A DNA stretch of 64,000 bases from Afipia sp049747295 (GCF_049747295.1 NZ_JBMHJM010000001.1:1054001-1118000); one strand, 5' to 3'; positions 1 to 9,267 are shown, counted from the stretch's first letter. Program-made: numbers and translations. Notes: generated by a model from the letters alone, not told the origin.

Positions 1-1121
1 TTGATCGGATTGCCGACCGACAGATACTTGCCGCGCGCCGGGTGATCGACCTCGACGATGGTGCCCGTCTTGCGAAGGGACTGATCGTCGGCCAATTCCT
101 TCATCGACAGAATCGGACCGCACGGGATGTCATCCTTGTTGAGGATCTCCATCGCCTCGAACTTCGTCTTGGTCATCGTCCACTGTTCGATGCGCGCAAA
201 GATCTCATTGAGGCGAGGCAGACGTGCCAGCGGCTTGGCGTAATCCGCATGGGTCTTCCAACCTGGTTCGCCGATCACATCGCAAATCTTCTCCCAGACC
301 GGCGCCTGGGTGATGAAGTAGATGTAAGCGTTCGGATCGGTTTCCCAGCCCTTGCACTTGAGAATGCGGCCGGGCTGACCACCACCGGAATCGTTGCCTG
401 CGCGTGGCACCGCATCTCCGAACGGAATGCCTTCGCCAAACTGGCTGTATTCCTTGAGCGGCCCGTGTGCGAGGCGTTGCTGATCACGCAGCTTCACGCG
501 GGAAAGGTTGAGCACGCCATCCTGCATGGCGGCGGTGACCTTCTGTCCCTTGCCGGTCATCGTACGCTGATAGAGAGCAGTGACGATACCGAGTGCGAGG
601 TGCAAGCCGGTGCCGCTGTCACCGATCTGTGCGCCGGTCACCAGCGGCAGACCGTCACGGAAGCCGGTGGTCGAAGCTGCACCACCGGTGCACTGCGCGA
701 CGTTTTCGTAGACCTTGCAGTCCTCGTAAGGACCAGGACCGAAGCCCTTGATCGAGGCCACGATCAGCTTCGGATTGATCTTCTGGATAGTTTCCCAGGG
801 GAAGCCCATACGATCCAGCACGCCGGGGCCGAAGTTCTCAACCAGTACATCGCACTTCTTCATCAGCTCGGTCAGAACCTCTTTGCCTTTCGGGTTCTTG
901 GTGTCGAGCGTGATCGAGCGCTTGTTGTGGTTCAGCATCGTGAAATAAAGGCTGTCCGCGTTCGGAACATCCATCAGCTGCCCGCGCGTGATGTCACCGA
1001 CGCCAGGGCGTTCGACCTTGATCACGTCGGCGCCAAACCACGCCAACAACTGCGTGCAGGTTGGCCCCGACTGCACGTGGGTGAAATCGAGAATACGAAC
1101 GCCTTTGAGCGCCTGTGTCAT
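1..1121 (-). CDS. frc: Formyl-CoA:oxalate CoA-transferase (partial, 3' end outside window)
   Basis: Moves CoA from formyl-CoA to oxalate, giving oxalyl-CoA for the decarboxylase encoded next door (class III CoA-transferase, cytoplasmic). The 373 visible codons align along their length with remembered Oxalobacter formigenes Frc: N-terminal LDFTHVQSGP, SLYFTM, KRSI, VENFGPG, VYENVAQC and LKCKGWETD. The catalytic Asp of the family is seen as D168 in QIGDSGTG. A glycine-rich GGGQPG loop is also present. The family is about 425 residues, so roughly 50 C-terminal residues lie beyond position 1. The ATG at 1121 is preceded by a weak GGGAGAA ribosome site. The gap to oxc is 65 bp on the same strand, so a GntR-oxc-frc operon is likely. 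Identity is near certain. Confidence 0.95.
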   Translation of the reverse strand, partial: MTQALKGVRILDFTHVQSGPTCTQLLAWFGADVIKVERPGVGDITRGQLMDVPNADSLYFTMLNHNKRSITLDTKNPKGKEVLTELMKKCDVLVENFGPGVLDRMGFPWETIQKINPKLIVASIKGFGPGPYEDCKVYENVAQCTGGAASTTGFRDGLPLVTGAQIGDSGTGLHLALGIVTALYQRTMTGKGQKVTAAMQDGVLNLSRVKLRDQQRLAHGPLKEYSQFGEGIPFGDAVPRAGNDSGGGQPGRILKCKGWETDPNAYIYFITQAPVWEKICDVIGEPGWKTHADYAKPLARLPRLNEIFARIEQWTMTKTKFEAMEILNKDDIPCGPILSMKELADDQSLRKTGTIVEVDHPARGKYLSVGNPI

Positions 1122-1186
1122 TTGTAGTTCTCCCTAACGCTAGTTCCTGTGTCTATCGAATGAGTGAATAACGAGCTGCGGCCGGC

Positions 1187-2923
1187 TTATTTCTTCTTCA
1201 CCACGCTTTGCGGATTGAGATTGCCGATGCGGCCGCTTTCGCTGCCGGCGGTCGGATCAATCACTGCGTTGATGAGGGTCGGCTTCCGCGAGTCCATGGC
1301 AGCGTCGACGGCGCGCTTCAGTTCGTCCGGCGTCGTCACGTTGACGCCGACACCACCGAATGCCTCCATCATCTTGTCGTAGCGCGAATCCTTGACGAAC
1401 ACAGTCGTCGCAGGATCGGAGCCGCCGGTGTTGACGTCGGTGCCGCGATAGATGCCGTTATTGTTGAAGATCACGATGCAGACCGGCAGGTTGTACCGGC
1501 AGATCGTCTCGACCTCCATGCCCGAGAAACCAAAGGCGCTATCGCCTTCAACCGCGAGCACGGACTTGCCCGTTTCGATGGCAGCGGCCACAGCGAAGCC
1601 CATGCCGATGCCCATCACGCCCCAAGTACCGACGTCGAGGCGCTTGCGCGGCTGATACATGTCGATGACACCGCGCGCGAGGTCGAGCGTGTTGGCGCCT
1701 TCGTTGACGAGGATCGCGTCCGGACGCTCCTTGATGACGGTGCGCAGCGCACCGAGGGCACCATGGAAGTCCATCGGAGCTGAATTCTTCATCAGCTTCG
1801 GTGCCATCTTGGCGATGTTCTCTTCGCGCTTCGTCTTGACCGCATTGGTCCAGTCGGACGGTGCAGCCGTCCACTTGTCGCCCATGCCTTCGAGAAGAGC
1901 CGACACACAGGAGCCGATATCGCCGACGACCGGGGCAACGATCTCGACGTTGCTGTCCATTTCCTTCGGCTCGATATCGATTTGAATGAACTGCTTCGGT
2001 GCGGTGCCCCAGGTCTTGCCCTTGCCGTGTGACAACAGCCAGTTCAGGCGTGCGCCGATCAGCATCACGACGTCGGAGTCTTTCAACACCGTCGAACGCG
2101 CTGCGCCCGCGCATTGCGGATGCATGTCGGACAGAAGGCCCTTCGCCATGCTCATCGGCAGGAACGGAACGCCGCTCTTTTCGACCAACGCTCGGATTGC
2201 GTCGTCAGCCTGCGCATAAGCCGCACCCTTGCCGAGGATGATCAGCGGGCGCTTCGCGCTCTTTAGAACGTCAAGCGCGCGCTTGATTGCTGCGGGCGCA
2301 GGAATTTGCGCCGGCGCTGCGTCGATAACCTTGACCAGCGACTTGGCGCCGGCATCAGCATTCATGACCTGAGAGAAAAGCTTCGCCGGCAGATCGAGAT
2401 AAACACCGCCGGGACGTCCCGATACGGCAGCGCGGATCGCACGCGCCACGCCGATACCGATGTCGGCCGCGTGCAACACGCGGAACGCCGCCTTACAGAG
2501 CGGCTTGGCGATCGCGAGCTGATCCATTTCCTCGTAATCGCCCTGCTGCAGATCGACGATCTCACGCTCGGACGAGCCGCTGATCAGGATCATTGGGAAG
2601 CAGTTGGTGGTGGCGTTGGCCAGCGCGGTCAAACCGTTGAGAAAACCGGGTGCCGAAACCGTGAGACAGATGCCGGGCTTTTTGGTCAGGAAGCCCGCGA
2701 TCGCGGCCGCGTTACCTGCGTTCTGTTCATGCCGGAACGAGATGACACGAATGCCTGCAGCCTGAGCCATACGGCCGAAGTCGGTGATCGGAATACCTGG
2801 CACGCCATAGATCGTGTCGACTCCGTTGAGCTTCAACGCATCGATGATCAGATGAAAGCCATCCGTCAGTTCCTGCTGGTCGTCTGCGCCTGTCGTTTCT
2901 GGCTTATTTGCCGTCGTCAGCAT
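1187..2923 (-). CDS. oxc: Oxalyl-CoA decarboxylase
   Basis: ThDP-dependent enzyme that converts oxalyl-CoA to formyl-CoA and CO2. The 578-residue product matches the family length (568 in O. formigenes) and carries its signature blocks: YGVPGIPITDFGRM, the catalytic Glu (E66) in SFRHEQNAG, SGSSEREIVDLQQGDYEEMDQ, GKGAAYAQ, and the ThDP/Mg site starting GDSAFGFSGMEVETICRYN and ending FNNNG. The start is taken as ATG 2923, 6 nt after GGGAGG; an in-frame TTG at 2926 is also possible but too close to that site. It lies 35 bp after the GntR gene and before frc. With frc it forms the formyl-CoA recycling pair of oxalotrophs. Confidence 0.96.
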   Translation of the reverse strand: MLTTANKPETTGADDQQELTDGFHLIIDALKLNGVDTIYGVPGIPITDFGRMAQAAGIRVISFRHEQNAGNAAAIAGFLTKKPGICLTVSAPGFLNGLTALANATTNCFPMILISGSSEREIVDLQQGDYEEMDQLAIAKPLCKAAFRVLHAADIGIGVARAIRAAVSGRPGGVYLDLPAKLFSQVMNADAGAKSLVKVIDAAPAQIPAPAAIKRALDVLKSAKRPLIILGKGAAYAQADDAIRALVEKSGVPFLPMSMAKGLLSDMHPQCAGAARSTVLKDSDVVMLIGARLNWLLSHGKGKTWGTAPKQFIQIDIEPKEMDSNVEIVAPVVGDIGSCVSALLEGMGDKWTAAPSDWTNAVKTKREENIAKMAPKLMKNSAPMDFHGALGALRTVIKERPDAILVNEGANTLDLARGVIDMYQPRKRLDVGTWGVMGIGMGFAVAAAIETGKSVLAVEGDSAFGFSGMEVETICRYNLPVCIVIFNNNGIYRGTDVNTGGSDPATTVFVKDSRYDKMMEAFGGVGVNVTTPDELKRAVDAAMDSRKPTLINAVIDPTAGSESGRIGNLNPQSVVKKK

Positions 2924-2958
2924 CAATGGCCTCCCTGATACCTTTTCTTGATGTTGGT

Positions 2959-3684
2959 CTAACCGAAGATTTCCTGGCCATGCGTCTCGACATAAGTCGC
3001 AAGTCCAAGGGTGTGATCGCGCGCCAGCTTCTCTGCCAGCTCGGTGTTTCGCTCTTCAAGCGCTTCAATGATCGCCATGTGCTCAGTCAACGACGTCGAC
3101 ATGCGCTCTTCGCGCCCGATGGTCAGTTGCCGATAACCGCGCACATGCAGAAGAATATCGTTGGTCATATCGACCAGGACCTGCGACTCGCTCAGCGAGA
3201 TCAAAGCCTGGTGAAAAGCGATGTTCGCTTTCGAATACTCCCCGATATGGTCCTGCGGCAGACGATCCTTGTTGAAGTCCTTAAAGAAAGTCCGCAGCGC
3301 CGAAATATCTTTCTTGCGCGCGGTCGTGGTGATGAGGCGAGCCGCCATGCTTTCCAGCGCAGCCCATGCGCGGATCATGTCGACAACTTCTGTCTTGGTC
3401 TTGCGTACGACAACGATACCGCGGCGTGGCACGGTCTTCACAAAGCCATCCTGCTCGAGCATCGCGATGGCTTCGCGGATCGGTGTACGGCTGACCCCCA
3501 GATGCTCAGACAAAGCGCGCTCGTCGAGCATGACGGGCTCAGGATTGGCGTAGATGTCCATCTTGAGGATGGCATCTTTCAAGGCCTCATAGGCCTTGTT
3601 CTTGAAACTGGCTTCAGGCGCAATCCGAACGATCGCGATATCGGTATCGGTCAAAGGCGCCTTCGATATTTTCTGCGTAGCCAT
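2959..3684 (-). CDS. GntR-family (FCD/FadR type) regulator of the oxalate genes
   Basis: The 241-residue protein has an N-terminal winged helix-turn-helix (about residues 25-95: LSEHLGVSRTPIREAIAMLEQDGFV, then PRRGIVV) followed by an all-helical FCD ligand domain with the usual His-bearing helices (IAFHQALI, LTEHMAIIEAL, LARDHTLG). GGGGAG precedes the ATG. It is the first gene of the minus-strand run leading to oxc and frc and is divergent from the acyl-CoA ligase at 4030. Two matching palindromes lie in the shared intergenic space, which suggests it controls both directions and itself. The effector is unknown; oxalate or an oxalate-derived acid is the natural guess. Confidence 0.88.
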   Translation of the reverse strand: MATQKISKAPLTDTDIAIVRIAPEASFKNKAYEALKDAILKMDIYANPEPVMLDERALSEHLGVSRTPIREAIAMLEQDGFVKTVPRRGIVVVRKTKTEVVDMIRAWAALESMAARLITTTARKKDISALRTFFKDFNKDRLPQDHIGEYSKANIAFHQALISLSESQVLVDMTNDILLHVRGYRQLTIGREERMSTSLTEHMAIIEALEERNTELAEKLARDHTLGLATYVETHGQEIFG

Positions 3685-3741
3685 GAATCATCTCCCCTCT
3701 TTAGAGAGGCGGTAATACCACGGTGGGTAAGGTTTATGTAC

Positions 3742-3760
3742 TTGGCATACCAGATGCCAC
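3742..3760. promoter_or_regulatory. Probable GntR operator, site 1
   Basis: Imperfect palindrome TTGGCAT-N5-ATGCCAC, centre 3751, about 58 bp upstream of the GntR start. It has the same half-sites as the better copy at 3822-3840, with the two centres exactly 80 bp apart. The position suits repression of the gntR-oxc-frc promoter. Confidence 0.7.
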
Positions 3761-3820
3761 CATGTCAAGTTGACCTGTATTGACGGGCGGCGCTCGATTA
3801 ACGCGCTTGACATTTTGGTT

Positions 3821-3841
3821 CTTGGCATACCAAATGCCAAG
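3821..3841. promoter_or_regulatory. Probable GntR operator, site 2 (perfect inverted repeat)
   Basis: Perfect 8-bp arms CTTGGCAT and ATGCCAAG around ACCAA, centre 3831. A TTGACA hexamer at 3807-3812 on the plus strand lies just before it, so the site could overlie a promoter for the acyl-CoA ligase at 4030. The regulator at 2959-3684 is the obvious candidate to bind it. The rest of the 345-bp intergenic region shows no gene. Confidence 0.75.
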
Positions 3842-4029
3842 GTCGGTCATACCGCCTGCACAGATCTTATCTAGGCTTCATGATGGCTTTGATCGAACGG
3901 TTGGCTGAGCCGAATCCGTCAACGGTCTCGCGTTGATAGATATCAGAATGTGGAATTGAAGTGCGCGAGTAAACCGTCCTGAGTCTTGCGCGCGATCCAG
4001 GCTTAATAAGGACGTGACAGGAGGAAGCA

Positions 4030-6198
4030 ATGGCTCATTCACAGGACGCAGCCCGCAAAGTTGACGTCGGACAACAAGCAAAAAGCGAGGTCCGGAAAGT
4101 TCTTGATGCGGTGAAGGCAGACGGCCGCAACAGCCTCACCGCCCCGGAAGGCAAGCTTGTTTGCGACGCATATAACATTCCTGTTCCAAAAGAAGGTCTG
4201 GCAAAGTCCGCCGCCGATGCCGCGAAAATCGCGACCGGTATGGGCTTTCCGGTGGTGATGAAGATTGTCTCCCCGGACATTCTCCACAAGACCGAAGCCG
4301 GCGGCGTCATTGTCGGCGTGAAGACCGCAGCTGATGCCGAGAAGGCTTACGACACCATTCTCGCGAACGCGAAGAAGTACAAGGCTGACGCCAAGATCGA
4401 AGGCATCCAGATCCAGCAGATGCTGCTGGGCGGCACCGAGGTCATCGTCGGTTCGATCACCGATGGATCCTTCGGCAAGCTGGTGGCTTTTGGCCTCGGC
4501 GGCGTCCTCGTGGAAGTCCTCAAGGACGTCACCTTCCGCCTTGCTCCTGCGACCCGCGACGATGCGCTCTCGATGCTGGACGGTATCCAGGCTCACGAAA
4601 TGCTGCGCGGTGTCCGCGGCGGCGACCCTGTGAACCGCGACGCGCTCGCTGACATCATCGTCAACGTTTCGCAACTCGTCAGCGATTTCCCTGAAATCGT
4701 TGAACTCGATCTCAACCCGGTTTTCGCAACAAAGAAGGATGCGATCGCCGCTGACGTCCGCATCGTCGTCGACTTCGATTACAAGCCGCGCCCCGCGCCG
4801 CGCTCGAACGAAGAAATCGTCACCGCGATGAACCGCATCATGCAACCGAAGGCCGTCGCCGTCATCGGCGCATCGGCTGAAGCCGGCAAGATCGGCAATT
4901 CGGTGATGAAGAACCTCATCAACGGCGGCTATAAGGGCAAGATCTATCCGATCCACCCGAAGGCTGACGAGATCATGGGCATCAAGGCCTATAAGAGCGT
5001 CAAGGACGTGCCGGATACGATTGATACCGCTGTGTTCGCAATTCCTGCGAAGCTCGTTGCTGCGGCTCTGACCGAATGCGGCGAGAAGAAAATCCCAGGC
5101 GCCGTGTTGATTCCGTCAGGCTTTGCCGAAGCGAACGAGCCTGCTTTGCAGGAGGAAATCGTCGAGATTGGCAAGAAGTACAATGTGCGCCTGATGGGAC
5201 CGAACATCTACGGTTTCTATTATACGCCGGCCGATCTCTGCGCGACCTTCTGCACGGCCTATGACGTCAAGGGTTCGGCGGCGCTGTCGTCGCAATCCGG
5301 CGGCATCGGCATGGCGATCATCGGCTTCTCGCGTTCGGCCAAGATGGGCGTGTCGGCGATCGTCGGTCTCGGCAACAAGTCGGACATCGACGAGGACGAT
5401 CTGCTCGCCTTCTTCGAGCAGGATCCGAACACGACGATCATCGCGCAGCACTGCGAAGATCTGAAGGATGGCCGCGCCTTCGCGGAAGCCGCCAAGCGCG
5501 TCTCCAAGAAAAAGCCGGTCGTTGTTCTCAAGGCCGGCCGTACATCGGCAGGCGCCAAGGCCGCGTCGTCGCACACCGGCGCGCTCGCCGGCAACGACAA
5601 GATCTACGAGGATGTCTTCAAGCAATCCGGCGTTATCCGCGCCCGTTCGCTTCGTCAGCTCCTCGAATTCGCGCGCGGCATCCCGGTGCTGCCGACGCCG
5701 AAGGGAGAAAACGTTTTGATCATCACCGGCGCCGGTGGATCGGGCGTGCTCCTCTCCGACGCGGTGGTTGACAACGGCCTGTCGCTGATGGCGATGCCGC
5801 CGGATCTCGACGCCGCGTTCCGCAAGTTCATCCCGCCATTCGGTGCAGCCGGCAATCCGGTGGACATCACCGGTGGCGAACCGCCGATCACTTATGTGAA
5901 CACCGTCAAGCTCGGCCTGTCGGACGATCGCATTCACTCCCTGATCCTCGGTTACTGGCACACCATCGTCACTCCGCCGATGGTATTCGCCAAGAACATG
6001 GTCGAGGTGAAGAAGGAGATGGAAGCGAAGGGCATCAGCAAGCCGATGGTCGCATCGCTTGCCGGCGACGTCGAAGTCGAGGAAGCCGCCGAATATCTCT
6101 ACCAGAACGGCATCCCGGCTTACGCCTACTCCACCGAACTTCCGGTCGAAGTGCTCGGCGCGAAGTACAAGTGGGCACGCGGCGCAGGCCTGCTCTAA
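4030..6198 (+). CDS. ADP-forming acyl-CoA ligase, fused beta-alpha order (oxalate or other short acid)
   Basis: A 722-residue fusion of the NDP-forming acyl-CoA synthetase (ACD) superfamily. Residues about 30-245 are the ATP-grasp (beta) part (GFPVVMKIVSPDILHKTEAGGV, then ELDLNPVFA). From about 270 comes the CoA-binding Rossmann domain (AVIGASAEAGKIGNSV), then the ligase domains with the phospho-histidine H515 in SSHTGALAG. The more familiar bacterial fusions run alpha then beta; here beta comes first. A strong AGGAGG precedes the ATG. It is divergent from gntR-oxc-frc across shared palindromes and ends at a terminator, so a role in activating oxalate (or the formate/acetate end of the pathway) is inferred. 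Acetate-CoA ligase is the cautious alternative. Confidence 0.85.
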   Translation: MAHSQDAARKVDVGQQAKSEVRKVLDAVKADGRNSLTAPEGKLVCDAYNIPVPKEGLAKSAADAAKIATGMGFPVVMKIVSPDILHKTEAGGVIVGVKTAADAEKAYDTILANAKKYKADAKIEGIQIQQMLLGGTEVIVGSITDGSFGKLVAFGLGGVLVEVLKDVTFRLAPATRDDALSMLDGIQAHEMLRGVRGGDPVNRDALADIIVNVSQLVSDFPEIVELDLNPVFATKKDAIAADVRIVVDFDYKPRPAPRSNEEIVTAMNRIMQPKAVAVIGASAEAGKIGNSVMKNLINGGYKGKIYPIHPKADEIMGIKAYKSVKDVPDTIDTAVFAIPAKLVAAALTECGEKKIPGAVLIPSGFAEANEPALQEEIVEIGKKYNVRLMGPNIYGFYYTPADLCATFCTAYDVKGSAALSSQSGGIGMAIIGFSRSAKMGVSAIVGLGNKSDIDEDDLLAFFEQDPNTTIIAQHCEDLKDGRAFAEAAKRVSKKKPVVVLKAGRTSAGAKAASSHTGALAGNDKIYEDVFKQSGVIRARSLRQLLEFARGIPVLPTPKGENVLIITGAGGSGVLLSDAVVDNGLSLMAMPPDLDAAFRKFIPPFGAAGNPVDITGGEPPITYVNTVKLGLSDDRIHSLILGYWHTIVTPPMVFAKNMVEVKKEMEAKGISKPMVASLAGDVEVEEAAEYLYQNGIPAYAYSTELPVEVLGAKYKWARGAGLL

Positions 6199-6210
6199 GC
6201 CACAATCCAA

Positions 6211-6240
6211 ATGCCGCTCCGGCCTCCGGGGCGGCATTTT
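6211..6240 (+). terminator. Rho-independent terminator after the acyl-CoA ligase
   Basis: A 12-bp stem (ATGCCGCTCCGG pairing with CCGGGGCGGCAT, one G-T wobble), a 2-3 nt loop and TTTT, beginning 12 bp after the stop codon at 6198. Confidence 0.85.
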
Positions 6241-6319
6241 CGACCAAGCCGTCAATCATGGATCGAACCGATCCAACGCAAAGCGACCTTCATTCCGCAT
6301 TTGATGGGAGTAGGTAGCG

Positions 6320-7165
6320 ATGAAAAAAGATGCAATCAGACGGAAAGCCGTCACCCCACGCCCCGCGACAGATACGGATTCCGAAGTAAAGGACGGCGGC
6401 GTACAATCCGTCGACCGCGCACTGTTGTTGATCGAGACGCTTGCGGAAGACGACGAAGGCTACCGGCTGACAGATCTGGCGATCCGGACCGGCCTTTCTC
6501 CCTCCACTATTCACAGACTGCTGACAACGCTCGAGAACCGACGCTTTGTTCAATTCGATCGTGAAGGGGCGACCTGGCATGTTGGCGCAAAGAGCTTTGC
6601 AGTTGGCGCGACATTCGCCCGCCGTAGGAATTTTGTGACCCAGGCAATGCCGTTTCTCCGGAGGCTTCGTGACGAAACCCGTGAAACGGCCAACCTCGCT
6701 GCCGTTGATGAAGGCGCCATGGTGATTCTAACCCGTCTTGAGAGCCGCGAAATCATGCGGTCGGTGACAAAGGTTGGCGGTCGCGTTCCGATGGTCGCTT
6801 CCGGGTTGGGAAAGGCCCTCTTGTCCACATACTCGGAGGAAGATGTCTTCGCCATCATTCGACGCGAAGGCATGCCGAAATTGACATCCAAGTCGATCGT
6901 GCGGGCTGGTGAGCTGTGCAAATCGCTCCACGATATCCGCGAGCGCGGCTATTCGGTTGACGATGAGGAAGCACAGGTCGGTCTGCGCTGCGTATCGGCC
7001 GTCGTTTATGATGATCGCAGCGAACCTCTCGCGGCGATTTCCGTGTCCGGCAAAGCGTCCCGCGTTCCCGACGATCGTCTGCCGGTGCTGGGCCAATTCG
7101 TGCGACAGGTCGCAGATGAACTGACCACGGCGCTTGGCGGAGTTATGCCGGCTGCGCCGAAATAA
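6320..7165 (+). CDS. IclR-family regulator, probably of gcl-hyi
   Basis: The 281-residue protein has an N-terminal winged HTH at about residues 30-95 (SVDRALLLIETLAEDD, then YRLTDLAIRTGLSPSTIHRLLTTL) and an IclR effector domain (VDEGAMVILTRLES, GKALLSTYSEED, the RERGYSVDDEEAQVGLRC block, AAISVSG). The N-terminal tail of about 30 residues is basic and probably disordered. It stands upstream of gcl and hyi in the same direction, separated by 221 bp. In E. coli the glyoxylate genes gcl and hyi are controlled by the IclR-type protein AllR, so control of the next two genes by glyoxylate or a related acid is a reasonable inference. Confidence 0.88.
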   Translation: MKKDAIRRKAVTPRPATDTDSEVKDGGVQSVDRALLLIETLAEDDEGYRLTDLAIRTGLSPSTIHRLLTTLENRRFVQFDREGATWHVGAKSFAVGATFARRRNFVTQAMPFLRRLRDETRETANLAAVDEGAMVILTRLESREIMRSVTKVGGRVPMVASGLGKALLSTYSEEDVFAIIRREGMPKLTSKSIVRAGELCKSLHDIRERGYSVDDEEAQVGLRCVSAVVYDDRSEPLAAISVSGKASRVPDDRLPVLGQFVRQVADELTTALGGVMPAAPK

Positions 7166-7240
7166 TTGAGCCAAACTGCAAAACAACTTGTTTCACGACA
7201 GGGATGTTGACTAGTCGCGCGCCAACGACGGCTCGACGCT

Positions 7241-7255
7241 CTTTCAAATCGAAAG
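7241..7255. promoter_or_regulatory. Short palindrome upstream of gcl, possible IclR site
   Basis: CTTTC-N5-GAAAG, about 132 bp before the gcl start. Five-base arms occur by chance often, so this is only suggestive; its position between an IclR gene and gcl is the reason for listing it. Confidence 0.3.
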
Positions 7256-7386
7256 CAACCTAGCTCGTTGATAACGCGTGCGTTTCAGACCCTGTGCCAC
7301 ATCGTGAGAAACAAATAAGCGCGCGTTGAGACAGCGGAAGCAGTCGGTGATGCTCTCACTCCGGAAACCAACTGTCGGAGCGTGAC

Positions 7387-9186
7387 ATGGCAAAGATGCG
7401 GGCAATCGATGCGGCTGTACGAATTCTGGAAAAGGAAGGCGTCGTGTGCGCCTTCGGTGTACCAGGCGCTGCAATCAATCCCCTCTACTCGGCGCTGAAG
7501 AAGCGCGGGTCTATCAACCACATTCTCGCCCGCCACGTCGAAGGCGCGTCCCACATGGCGGAGGGCTATACGCGCGCCAAGGCAGGCAACATCGGAATCT
7601 GCATCGGTACTTCAGGACCCGCCGGCACCGACATGATCACGGGTCTGTATTCAGCGATCGCGGATTCGATTCCGATTCTCTGCATCACCGGACAGGCGCC
7701 CCGCGCGCGTATCTACAAGGAAGATTTTCAGGCCGTCGACATCGAGGCGATCGCAAAACCTGTCACCAAATGGGCTGTGACCGTGCGCGAACCTGCCCTG
7801 GTGCCGCGTGTGTTCAGCCAGGCTTTTCACATTATGCGGTCGGGCCGGCCCGGTCCGGTGCTGATCGATCTTCCGCTCGACGTACAGGTCGCCGAGATCG
7901 AGTTTGACGACGAAACTTACGAACCCCTCCCCGTCTATAAACCCGCGGCGACCCGCAAGCAGATCGAGAAAGCGCTCGACATGCTCAACGCGGCTGAGCG
8001 CCCGCTGATCGTTGCAGGTGGCGGTGTCATCAATGCCGATGCGTCTGACCTTCTCGTGGCGTTTGCCGAGATCGTCAATGTTCCTGTGGTGCCGACGCTG
8101 ATGGGCTGGGGCGCGATCCCGGACGATCATGTTCTGATGGCCGGAATGGTCGGCCTTCAGACCAGCCACCGTTATGGCAACGCAACCATGCTCGAATCTG
8201 ATTTCGTACTCGGCATCGGCAATAGATGGGCCAATCGGCATACCGGTTCGATCGACACCTATACCAAGGGCCGCACCTTCGTACATGTCGACATTGAGCC
8301 CACGCAGATCGGACGGGTTTTCAATCCGGATTTCGGCATCGTCTCCGACGCCAAAGCGGCGCTCGAACTGTTCGTCGCGGTCGCAAAGGAATGGCGCAAA
8401 GCCGGCAAGCTGAAAGAGCGCCAGGCGTGGCCTGCAGCCTGTCAGGACCGCAAGCGGACCATGCTGCGCAAGAGCCACTTCGATAACGTCCCGATCAAGC
8501 CGCAGCGCGTGTACGAGGAGATGAGCAAAGCTTTCGACCGCGACACATGTTACGTCAGCGTCATAGGCCTCTCACAAATCGCAGGCGCGCAATTCCTCGG
8601 TGTCTACAAGCCGCGGAACTGGATTAACGCTGGCCAAGCCGGCCCTCTCGGTTGGACGCTCCCCGCCGCTTTGGGCGTGCGCGCGGCCGACCCCAATCGC
8701 CAGATTGTTGCGCTCTCCGGCGACTACGATTTCCAGTTCCTGATCGAAGAACTCGCTGTAGGCGCGCAATTCAAGCTGCCTTACATCCATGTCGTCGTGA
8801 ACAACTCATACCTCGGATTGATCCGCCAGGCTCAGCGCGGCTTCGACATGGACTATCACGTGCAGCTATCGTTCGAGAACATCAATGCGCCGGAGATCGG
8901 TGTCTATGGCGTCGATCACGTGAAAGTCGCGGAAGGCCTTGGCTGCAAGGCAATCCGCGTGACGGATCCGAAGGATGCCCAGGCTGCCTTCGCAAAAGCC
9001 CGTGAGCTGATGACAGAACACAGCGTACCTGTGGTGGTTGAGTTCATACTGGAACGCGTCACCAACATCGCGATGGGCACGGAGATCGACAACGTTGTCG
9101 AATTCGAGGAAGTGCTCGATCTGCCGCTCGATGACGCTCCGCCCAGCCCGACGGCCCCATCGCGCGGCAAGCTCCTGCCCGCGTGA
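7387..9186 (+). CDS. gcl: Glyoxylate carboligase (tartronate-semialdehyde synthase)
   Basis: Joins two glyoxylate molecules to tartronate semialdehyde with loss of CO2; needs ThDP, Mg and FAD. The 599-residue product matches E. coli Gcl (593) almost block for block: MAKMRAIDAAV, FGVPGAAINPLYSA, RHVEGASHMAEGY, GTSGPAGTDMITGLYSA, VAGGGVINADA, ANRHTGS and GQAGPLGWT. Val51 in RHVEGA replaces the glutamate that is almost universal in ThDP enzymes; this substitution is the hallmark of true Gcl. GGAG lies 6 nt before the ATG. It supplies the substrate used by hyi downstream. No tartronate semialdehyde reductase (glxR) is seen in the window. Confidence 0.97.
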   Translation: MAKMRAIDAAVRILEKEGVVCAFGVPGAAINPLYSALKKRGSINHILARHVEGASHMAEGYTRAKAGNIGICIGTSGPAGTDMITGLYSAIADSIPILCITGQAPRARIYKEDFQAVDIEAIAKPVTKWAVTVREPALVPRVFSQAFHIMRSGRPGPVLIDLPLDVQVAEIEFDDETYEPLPVYKPAATRKQIEKALDMLNAAERPLIVAGGGVINADASDLLVAFAEIVNVPVVPTLMGWGAIPDDHVLMAGMVGLQTSHRYGNATMLESDFVLGIGNRWANRHTGSIDTYTKGRTFVHVDIEPTQIGRVFNPDFGIVSDAKAALELFVAVAKEWRKAGKLKERQAWPAACQDRKRTMLRKSHFDNVPIKPQRVYEEMSKAFDRDTCYVSVIGLSQIAGAQFLGVYKPRNWINAGQAGPLGWTLPAALGVRAADPNRQIVALSGDYDFQFLIEELAVGAQFKLPYIHVVVNNSYLGLIRQAQRGFDMDYHVQLSFENINAPEIGVYGVDHVKVAEGLGCKAIRVTDPKDAQAAFAKARELMTEHSVPVVVEFILERVTNIAMGTEIDNVVEFEEVLDLPLDDAPPSPTAPSRGKLLPA

Positions 9187-9267
9187 CCTGACGACACTGG
9201 CGCCACTCGTATCGGCCGGGCAAGTACCGAAGGGGCTCGCCCGGCAACATCCAACGAAGACAAGGAC

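Noticed and set aside
42..1127. Plus-strand 361-residue open frame opposite frc
   Set aside because: Arginine- and histidine-rich shadow of the antisense strand; frc on the minus strand matches its family throughout.
4039..4956. Minus-strand open frame inside the acyl-CoA ligase, and a similar one at 5116-6255
   Set aside because: Shadow frames typical of GC-rich genes; no family resemblance, and the plus-strand protein is a clear ACD fusion.
7359..7380. CTCCG/CGGAG hairpin covering the gcl ribosome site
   Set aside because: Only 5 bp with a 12-nt loop; too weak to claim translational control.
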